Below the pieces are notes generated by a model. The model had not been told where the DNA came from, did no database searches, and was given only the letters and a program-made list of their open reading frames with translations. A stretch of 64,000 nucleotides of DNA from Aphrocallistes beatrix (taxonomy: Eukaryota; Porifera; Hexactinellida; Sceptrulophora; Aphrocallistidae): NCBI GenBank assembly GCA_963281255.1, contig OY725489.1:5828523-5892522 (forward strand), written 5' to 3'. Positions 56,240 through 64,000 of the stretch are shown here, piece by piece; the stretch's first letter is position 1; every line of letters starts with the position of its first letter. The translations under genes and the position numbers were made by a program.

Positions 56240-57110
56240 CTAAAGAGCCCCATCATCCAGAAACTTTTATTTTCCCAAAACGCTCTTTTTGGGTTGACTA
56301 ATGTTGTGCAAAGAGCATAGTGGTTTGAGCAGTGGAAGTGGATCCATTACGACGAATCCACAGATGTTGCTTTTTGCCATGTCTGTTCCAAAGCTTTGGA
56401 AGAAGGAAAATTGAAGGCCGGCTCTAAAGAGATGGCATTTTTGAATAGAAGATTCACAAACTAGAAAGATGCCACCGAGGGTTTTCGACGTTATGAACTC
56501 AGTAAGTGCCATCAGGAGGTAGTTCTAAGGATTATTGTTTATCCCAACAGTATACCTGACTTTGGAGAATTAGTGTCCAATGTCCATGCTCAGAACAAAG
56601 CGGAAAACCGGTAAGTACTTTTGAAAATCCTTCAGAACGTGAAAATCTTTGGTAGACACTGGTAGACACGGCCATTCACTTAATTTGGCAATGTGTGATG
56701 CTATCAAAAGGTGCAATTTGACGAGAGACGCCTTGGATGTGACCAATGAAATCAGCAAACTAGTGAGAATGCTGGTTCAGTTGATGTCTCAGAGCCAAGG
56801 CTACCTCGTCCACGAAAATTGCCAAAACGGTTCAAAACAAGTGATGAAGCAGTTATTCTTCCACCAACAGTGGAATAATACTACAGCCGAATCTATTTTG
56901 AAGTCTTAGACTATTCTGTCTGTAACATCAAGTCGAGGTTTGACCAGCATGGATATCATCAGCTCAGAAAAGTTGAAGATCTGCTCCTTAAAAGCGTGCG
57001 TGAAGAAAATGCTAGTGACGAGTTCGCTTCTGTTATTGAATTCTATGGTGACGATTTAGTTCCATTCCGTTTGTCTCCGCAGCTGTCATTACTTTCAGCA
57101 CAACTTACGT
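56240..57110 (+). pseudogene. hAT transposase, ZMYM1-like, decayed
   Basis: 56268-56600 reads, with two stops, a TTF-type zinc finger: WFEQWKWIHYDESTDVAFCH, VCSKALEEGKL, then KDATEGFRRYELSKCH, as in ZMYM1-like hAT proteins, and VHAQNKAENR before a donor-like CCG|GTAAGT at about 56610. 56665-57110 resumes with HGHSLNLAMCDAIKRCN, DALDVTNEISKLV and, after a frame change, PRPRKLPKRFK and YYSRIYFEVLDYSVCNIKSR. These are regions around the hAT catalytic domain. Much of the catalytic domain between the two blocks is absent, and several frames are needed, so it is dead. Confidence 0.75.
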
Positions 57111-57139
57111 ACTAAGCCGAGGTGCGTTGTATCCCGTGC

Positions 57140-57455
57140 ACATACTAACCGAGTTCTCCTACCGTATAACCAAATTCTGGTTTTATACAGCCAATACTCT
57201 GTCCAGTGGATCGAAAAACACCTTAAGAAACGTGTTATCAGTAAACGCAGCGAAATCGAGTAGCTTCCCTACTCCAGATCTCAGCCCCCAGTTTTTTTCA
57301 GGAGTTATCTCAAAGATCGAGTGTTCAAAGATAAACCTAAGACTATCTCTGAGCTAAAAGAAAGTATTACAAAACGGATTAAAACAATTAAACGACCAGT
57401 TCTTAAGAGAGTAATGGGAAACAGCTCTACAAATGCAAAAATGCAGAAATCTTAA
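57140..57455 (+). pseudogene. mariner-like (ITm) transposase C-terminal fragment
   Basis: In mixed frames it reads QYSVQWIEKHLKKRVISKR, then SYLKDRVFKDKPKTISELKE and IKRPVLKRVMGN, the usual tail of ITm-type transposases after the third catalytic residue (LWGYLKDKVY...TIEELK). No catalytic Asp region is left. It directly follows the hAT pseudogene. Confidence 0.6.
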
Positions 57456-57660
57456 TGGTAGTCGTCTCGAACATCTGCTTTGATCTCGGTAGATTGTCAA
57501 TCTAGGATAATGATATTATGTATTCTTCTTATACTATATTTTAACTCTAAAATTGTTAAGTGTCATTTATCTATCCCAAATAGTATACACAATATATGCA
57601 GAATATTGTGGGCCCGTTTTTCTTTTGGCCCATCCGTTATACATAGTGATTTTTTAAAAT

Positions 57661-57912
57661 ATGCGCAAAAACACCTTGACAACATCTTACTTTTTCTTAA
57701 TTAATATTCTTATATTTTCTATTGTTTGTTATTTTTCCGTATGGAATCTTGAAATGCACTTGCTACGTGAGCAGAATGATTTACTTAGGGATCAAATTGA
57801 AGCCTTTCGCGCTCAAAGTCATTTGCGATTGCAGCGGCTGACTGCACTTTTCAGAGAAAGTGGTGCGATTGGAGGCCACTGTGGAATCTCAGCAGAGAAC
57901 TTTCGTTACTGA
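57661..57912 (+). CDS. Hypothetical 83-codon ORF, membrane segment plus coiled coil
   Basis: ATG at 57661. A hydrophobic segment (SYFFLINILIFSIVCYFSVW) is followed by a charged heptad-like stretch (LREQNDLLRDQIEAFRAQ). Unknown family. The leucine/glutamine heptads resemble tails of small accessory proteins of transposons, but I cannot place it. It may be a chance ORF. Confidence 0.25.
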   Translation: MRKNTLTTSYFFLINILIFSIVCYFSVWNLEMHLLREQNDLLRDQIEAFRAQSHLRLQRLTALFRESGAIGGHCGISAENFRY

Positions 57913-58465
57913 GGCTTGTCTTTGGTGTGGGTTGTACAGATAGCGCTGAGAGCGTGTAATTACTTGAAATCTGTATAGTGTCATGAAGTTTCGATCACAA
58001 AATATAAATGTATTCGGCTAAAAGGTAGATTATGAAGTCAGGCAAACCAGACGAGAGAGTGGGGTTTAGCCATCACAGACCAGGATGCCATAGACATTTA
58101 GGGAGCCGGTTTTCTCCTCAATTACGGTATACATTGTATAAATCTCCTCTTTTTGACCAAATGTAACGAAATTACGATTTAAAAATCCTAAAAATATTCA
58201 AAAACTCTGAAATAATGTATAGTACTAAGAATACCTACATTTGTCAACAACCAGAATGCAATACAATTCTTTTAATTGTATTTTTCCTTGTATTTTTTCT
58301 TCATTTTAAATTTCTTTCATTCTCTATTTCTCGACGAAGTGCGATTATTTCAATTGTGCTCTGGAGAGCCAGAATTGGTAACTGGGGGACCAGAAAAACC
58401 CGAAATTCTTGCCTTGACCCATCTCAGCTAGTGGTTACTTGTGACATATCCCTACGTCTTCTCGC
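57913..58465. other. No firm gene
   Basis: AT-rich, with a forward ORF at 58215-58493 that is mostly hydrophobic and without known similarity. Confidence 0.35.
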
Positions 58466-58696
58466 TTGTGTAATTTATATATGTTACTTGTAATTGGTGG
58501 ATTTGAATTGCAACTTGGTCCAAAGAATCAAGATAAGGAGGTAACGACTGAGTTTAGTTCAAATATCACTAATAACTATGAATTTGATGAACCATCTGAG
58601 GCACCTGTTCAATTCGTGGCGTCTAGTACTATGTTTAACCCTGTTTATGTCCCCCAAAGAAAGAATTTTGGTAAAAAAGTTTTTTCATGGTATTAG
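58466..58696 (+). other. ORF with a 2A-like start
   Basis: 76 codons: MCNLYMLLVIGGFELQLGPK, then an acidic Asn/Glu-rich tail. The first part resembles a 2A ribosome-skipping peptide (hydrophobic run, then GDVExNPGP) but three positions differ from the consensus, so activity is unlikely. It lies on the opposite strand to Mutator copy B, upstream of the shared small ORF at 58934-59230, and may be the remains of a second gene. Confidence 0.3.
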
Positions 58697-58933
58697 ATCT
58701 TTTTGAGTTGTCCCCATCCCCCTGTAATCAAGTAAGTATTACAGTTGAGTTTCAAGATTTGAAATTTATACTAAGGTAGCAAAGTTGGACGAGACAGTTG
58801 AGGGCAGTATTAGTTAATTAGAATTTGGTGAGGTTCAAACTACTGCCTCTCAAAAGAAGATTAGCACTAGTAATATCAACGATATAGAATATACTGAAAT
58901 GGAAATATTTGTCATGTGTAGGATGAACTAATA

Positions 58934-59230
58934 ATGAAGGGTCTAGCCAAAGTTGATGGTCAAGCGCTGATTGAAATATGCATTTTAGAATCTAGTTTAA
59001 TATATTATACAGAAACCTCTGGTAATAAGATCGCATTGAAAGTAAACGCACATACGCACATGCGATTTGAGGCTAAAAAGTATATACCAGATCAAGTTTT
59101 ACCAAAAATCGGCATTACATTTATACAAAGATCCAATGTCTACTGTATTCATTCGAAATGGGTTTTATTGGGGAGTCTTGTTTCACAACCATGTGCTCCT
59201 GGTTCCATGTTTTTACAAATTTCAAATTGA
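58934..59230 (+). other. Small ORF shared by both Mutator-like copies (copy B)
   Basis: 99 codons containing NKIALKVNAHTHMRF and GSLVSQPCAPGSMFLQIS; the C-terminal 62 residues match the reverse ORF at 26202-26408 with five replacements. Convergent to the transposase. No known domain. Confidence 0.4.
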
Positions 59231-62200
59231 GGTTGAAAATCAGAAAACTTGACAATTGATCCAGAATGAAAATCTCCCATTTGAACTTGGTTTACGCCAT
59301 TTCAATGCCTATTTTTAACATATGTGAGGAACTTAAAATTAAATATTTTCTGTATATACACATAAATAGATATGTAGATAGTATATAGATATAATCTTTC
59401 TCTGTCTTCAGGATTCAACAGTTAGCTAATTCGCTGGATCAATTTGCTATGATCCAGACAACTAAATGAAAGCGATCACTTTATGTCTTGGACACCTGTG
59501 ACTTGCCTACTTCACCTACTAGCAAGAACGTAAGTTTAATTTATTAATAAAACTATTGCTATGTGTACTGAAAAAATCCCCAATTCCAATGTTAGGACAA
59601 ATTCCAATCTTAGAGATGTTCGTTTCCACAAATACAATATGATGCTACTTTCTAAAAAGATTGAATTCTGTACAGGAAAATCACAAAAGTCACAATCTTC
59701 CCCCCTGCGGCCTCCTGCTGCTGTGATGCATTTGTATTGTTTTGAGAATTCTCATTTCTAGTGCAGCTCCTATTATAGGAGAGTCTTTATTGCATGGACG
59801 GTGTTGAACGCACGTCTGCTTATCATATCATAAAATGTAATCATATGTTCACACCTTTTTATGTGGACTGTATTTTCCGCTAGAGAAAAGAAATCTCAAC
59901 GGGCTAATAAGCCTGTATTGTAATTTAGTAAAAGTAGATTTCGATATTCGCACTTGTAAAATGTTGATATCAAAATTGAATGGTGTAATAGCATACATAT
60001 ATCAATATGTACAGTCAGGGTCACTTATTATGAACAAACCGTCTGGCTCCCAAATTGGTTATATATAATTTCTATTATTTCGATTTCGCTTACTATGTAT
60101 GACTCTCTCTCTATTGTGAAAATATTTTGGGCCCCCATGCATTTGCGAACCTGACTGTATTTTTCCAATTTTGATACTATTATTGACTGTTTTTGTGGTA
60201 CTTTTCTATCGGTATGTCGACCATTATTTTTAATATTAGTGACGCAGTTTCAAATTCCCTGGGCTAGATTGATGCATAGATTTTTATTATATTATAAATG
60301 AACAAACAAGTATATCATACTATTCTAATGGTGGCATGCTACAACAGAAACGATCGATATACAGCTTCTACACAGGACTCGAATTCCAAGTCACATTTCC
60401 TACAGATAAAAGGATCATTTCCCACGTCCTTTAGACTGGTATTGACGAATCCACAATGAAACCATATCAAGCAGAACTCACAACCTAACCAGTCATCATT
60501 CGCCCTCTTTCCCCCGGTTGGGCAGTCGTGTTGTTCACATTCCTCCCAAACTGTTCCAGAGTCATCAGGGTTAACACTCGTGGAAGGTAATCTTTCATGG
60601 CAACAGATGAGAGCTCAGTAACAAAACCTCCTGATTTATAGGTCGTAGTATCCTTTTCACGTCTACGCCTGGAGGATTCGGCTGCATTGAATTGGGATTT
60701 GAGAACTCTCCGACGCCTCTTTTGAGTAGCCATAACGGCTTTAAGTTTACAGCGGTTCCTTTCTTTATCCATCGATGCTAGGTGTTCAAGAGTTATACGG
60801 CTACATTGTACATGTTGATCTGACAGAATAGCTGCGAACATCATTGAACCTTCATTGAAAGTGCACACAGCAATAGCAGCAGCGGTTTGAAGTGACTTTT
60901 GTCCTCTACACGTTTTGTCTTTGGAGCATTATGCCATACAACTGAATGTAGCGACTCATTACAGTTCTGTGTTAATCCCATTGTCAGTGCAGAACACATT
61001 TCAATGCTTGCAAATTTTTGAAAACATTTCCAGGCGCGAATACTCGTCTTTATTCAGACAGGGTTGTCAGAGTATGGGAGGTGGATGAGAGGTATTCTCA
61101 GCTGAAATTGCGAGGCCCTTTTGAAAGTAACACCAGGATTCTTTTGAGTGTGGGCAACGATCGTGCACCTCGAACAAATGATTCATCAGTGTGTAAAGGG
61201 CGTTTTGAATGTCTAGTGGTGTTCTGCATCTGTTCTTGCCAATAACAAGAGCGTAGAGATGAGCAATTCTCTCGACTTTTGATGCGGGTATTGGCTTGGA
61301 GGGCATTGTTTTCGTAGTTGTCTTCTTTTTGAGGTGTTTCTTTAATCGTTTTTGCGAGTGCCCAAGACATTCCTCTTTCCGGATAACTTCCATTCCTTTG
61401 TAAGGATTATTTTGTTCCAACCTTTTGAAAGAGCTTGAGTCTCCATCTCCTACATCTGTAGTATAGGCTAGAGAATGCTTGTCAACTGATCTACCCCAGA
61501 TTTCTATTGCAGCAGAAGATTCCATCGCCTGACTTGTTCCAGAGAAGTTAGCTGGGCATTCACTCGAATGTTTCTCCCAGTATTCGCTGTATTCCTCTGG
61601 GTTTTCTTTCTTACGTTTTTCCGTCCATCTGATACATTTGTTACACACGCGTTCGTAAAGGACGTAGTCAAGGACTTTCCCCGTTTTGACTTCAATAGCC
61701 CCGGCGAATCCTTGATTACTAAAATATCCGCGCCTGTGCCAAGATCCATCAAAGCTCACCTCGCATACCTTGCAACCAGGAATGTTAGATGACTCAGCTT
61801 TGGCTCCCATTTCTTTTGCTGTCATGGATTGCTGGATTATTTTATCTGTAGAAAGGACCAATTGCGCGAGTAGAGACTTGGACATTCTATGCCAGGTATT
61901 TTGTACATCAAGGAGGTTGCATGTCAGTCGAAAATCACTCCAGCTCATAGAAGTACAGTGTGCTGCTAGTAAAGCTCTAACGTTGACTTCCGACTTTTTC
62001 CGGCAAAGCATTTGAGGATCGTTCACGGCTTCATTAGGTTTCATTCCAACTGGACAAGATGTGGGAATTTCAGCAAGCACAAGATGGCAGCAACTGCATT
62101 TCAACAAGAGATATGATTGTATCCCATCACGAAAAGCGTATTGATACAGATTCAATTTACCAGTGCAGTGTGCCTCAGTGCATCTCAATAGAGAAAATAC

Positions 62201-62900
62201 CGTACTCAGTATATCGATATCAATTATTTGCGAGCCATGAGGAACGTAGAGATCACGAAATGATTGAGCTTCATCCTTCTGTACCATAATACTGAGGCGT
62301 TTATTGGACTGAGGAAACTTCACTTGCTATAATAGTGTTTTAGATTTGGAGTGCTGTTAGGACGCGGTAATCGCTTTGTGGTGGATGGTGTGAAAGTAGA
62401 TTTTCTTTTGACTCCCTCACCCTTCCGAAACCTCCCAGTGTTGAGTTTATGTCCTCGCTTTTTGGTATGAACTGGGGTAGCTGGTGCTGTGTTATCCGAT
62501 TCTTCGGATGTCTGCGAAGAGAGGGCTACTTGAGAGAGAGTAGATCCGAGCTCAGTAGGCGTGGATGTAGCTGGTGTTAAATCAGTTGGGGTTGTTGGGA
62601 CTTTGAATATGAAATCACCTTAATTGTCAGACCCAATTGACTCCATGCTAGATTCAAAATCAGCCGGAATGCAAACTTTCGGGAGATCTGCGCTGCGAAA
62701 TGTAGAAATTGTTTCTTGTTCTGAAGAAGACATTTTTTGAATTAGTTATGACATTAATTATTTCCATACTTATATTGATTTGGTGTAACTCGTCAAAATT
62801 AACTACAGTTGTAGTGCCCATAATTGTTCCACCTCACATGCTAATAATAGAACTATGTAGTTTCTTGTAATGTGGTGACAGAATTCTAAATATAGCTAGC
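58990..62900 (-). mobile_element. Mutator-like/PHD transposon, copy B
   Basis: Reverse-strand transposase pseudogene (62733-60339) followed by 3' sequence to about 58990, both shared with copy A in inverted orientation about 34 kb away. Copy B keeps the N-terminal region that copy A lost. The outer ends are not defined; I could not find a terminal inverted repeat with confidence. Confidence 0.75.
60339..62733 (-). pseudogene. Mutator-like transposase with C-terminal PHD finger, copy B
   Basis: ATG at 62733 (MSSSEQETISTFRSADLPK). A Ser/Thr/Pro-rich N-terminal region with one in-frame stop near 62622 ends in a basic patch (TKKRGHKLNTGRFRKGEGVK). After a frame change near 62325 the main ORF runs to 61067: SEVNVRALLAAHCTSMSWSD, then VCEVSFDGSWHRRGYFSNQG with the first catalytic Asp, VLYERVCNKC, TDVGDGDSSSF with the second Asp, and a basic LKKHLKKK. 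The frame stops at PPIL where copy A continues. Further fragments carry NESLHS-like sequence and, at about 60540-60370, the PHD finger (CEEC, CEFC, ICRKC). It is less deleted than copy A but broken by at least four lesions. Confidence 0.82.
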
Positions 62901-63150
62901 CATGTACAGTACACATGCACATTTTGATATTTTTAGAATTATTCCAATTATGGATGGTGTTTGCATTTCTCAATTCTTACTAACCTAAATTCCAATTACA
63001 CTTGGTTGTAACGTGCTTACATATCTACTGTTATGTGTGCATTGCTATTGTGACTTATTGTTGTCTGGGATGGAAAATGGAGCCTTGAATGGGGCACCTC
63101 CCAATAACGCGCACCCTTATGTGGTCTGTAAAGAACCTTTTTGTTCTTAT
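62901..63150. other. No gene recognised
   Basis: AT-rich flank of Mutator copy B; may include its end. Confidence 0.4.
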
Positions 63151-63153
63151 AAA

Positions 63154-63240
63154 ACAGTGGTTCCCAATCCCTTTTACCTCGTGCACCTCATGACACCTAT
63201 GAATTATTTTGTGCACCCCAAGACCTATGCCAGGATCTAG
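63154..63240 (+). mobile_element. hAT-like terminal fragment
   Basis: CAGTGGTTCCCAATCCCTTT followed by CGTGCACCTC and GTGCACCCCAAGACC resembles a hAT left terminus. No right end is seen. Confidence 0.55.
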
Positions 63241-63531
63241 GAGTAATGTGCATGTAACTTCAAAAATAATTTTGTTAAAAATGCTAAATTTTCAGTTCTA
63301 ATCCTTGTCCCGTGCAGTTCTAATCCTTGAGTAGTTGATGTGTAGCCATTTATAGTCTAGTGACTTTTGATCATTGTTTAGGGAAATGAGCACGGTTGGA
63401 CATGTTTAGCATGCTTTTTGTGGTGATTATGTAGACCAAAAGGGATGAGTTTGAAATAGGCGACATTTATTCTGAGAAAGTCTCTCGAAAACAAATCATT
63501 GCAATCGTACTATTTGGACGAAATACCTTAT

Positions 63532-63669
63532 CAGGCCCGGCGGAAGCAACTTTTTATTGGTCCGGCCATAGCGAAAGTTGGTCCGGCCAAAAGCAAATTT
63601 GCATATGAAAATAAGCCATAATGGCATAAAATTGGTCCGGCCAAAGCTGGACCAGTTCCGCCGGCCCTG
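63532..63669. mobile_element. 138-bp hAT-like MITE rich in GGTCCGGCC
   Basis: Ends CAGGCCCGGCGGAA and TTCCGCCGGCCCTG are inverted repeats with one mismatch. Three TTGGTCCGGCC units occur inside. A clean 8-bp target duplication is not visible. Confidence 0.7.
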
Positions 63670-64000
63670 CCTATTCACAAATCATTGTCAAATTTAGACC
63701 GAGCGGAGTCGCAAGAAGGATCACTCGATAGGGTTCAAACAAGTTTTAAGAATGGAATGTTGTTACATTACTATGCTGCTATGATGTTGCTAGAGGGCTA
63801 AGTTTGCCGAATAAGACGACTTGTATTCAAAGTCATTTGTCGCATTTGTGGCTGCAAATATCTGATGGGTCTACTCTAGGTGTCCGAATAAACTGGCCCC
63901 CGCTTATTAATTAATGTTTTTTTTCTACCTCCTCTCCCCGTTTATTTAATCTCGTAAATTTGACTTTGAAGGTTATACCCAAAAATGGTTTTTATCGCAT
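63670..64000. other. No gene recognised
   Basis: Nothing supported beyond simple AT- and C-rich patches at the window end. Confidence 0.45.

Overview
The window is AT-rich, intron-bearing animal DNA that is almost entirely repeat-derived. I see no operons, ribosome binding sites, CRISPR, rRNA or convincing tRNA. The mixture of mariner, Tc1, piggyBac, hAT (ZMYM1-like), Harbinger, Ginger-type integrase, a Mutator-like transposase with a PHD finger, an L2-like LINE and a Ty3/gypsy element, with many TA-flanked MITEs, fits an invertebrate with a transposon-heavy genome. A crustacean such as a parasitic copepod is my guess; the sequence does not prove it.

Layout. 1-5.1 kb: truncated mariner, three copies of one MITE family, a large TTAA-flanked repeat carrying two further insertions, and a Tigger-type MITE. 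5.1-8.7 kb: one L2-like LINE with endonuclease and reverse transcriptase. 8.7-9.15 kb: a foldback element. 9.15-15.3 kb: a reverse-strand piggyBac gene with a gypsy element inserted at its 5' side (192-bp LTRs, AATT target duplication). 16-23.3 kb: a lone first exon of an integrase gene, GC-rich hairpin repeats, two copies of an unclassified 1.1-kb repeat, a nearly intact Tc1 element and a Harbinger fragment holding a MITE. 23.35-26.4 kb and 59-62.7 kb: two inverted copies of a Mutator-like/PHD transposon. 26.5-28.2 kb: possible 3' exons of a host gene. 28.2-41 kb: MITEs, a second TTAA repeat, a 1-kb foldback, a mariner fragment, and a degraded mariner beside its own non-autonomous relative. 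41-41.8 kb: candidate host gene for a type II membrane protein. 41.9-42.2 kb: purine-rich minisatellite. 43-47 kb: a multi-exon integrase gene whose introns hold a TIR-complete mariner and a Tc1 copy. 47-64 kb: minisatellites, MITEs, a decayed ZMYM1-like hAT, a mariner-like fragment, Mutator copy B and small hAT-like ends.

The most interesting item is the 43-47 kb integrase gene. It has consensus splice sites, matching phases and all three catalytic acidic residues in open exons; the mariner begins only about ten bases inside an intron. A second first exon with the same start context and splice donor lies at 16.1 kb, so it is a family. Next are the Mutator/PHD element with a small ORF shared on its opposite strand, and insertions for which the window itself supplies the empty site.

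All readings come from inspection of translations and repeats by eye. Family names are pattern recognition, and boundaries without a stated target duplication are approximate.
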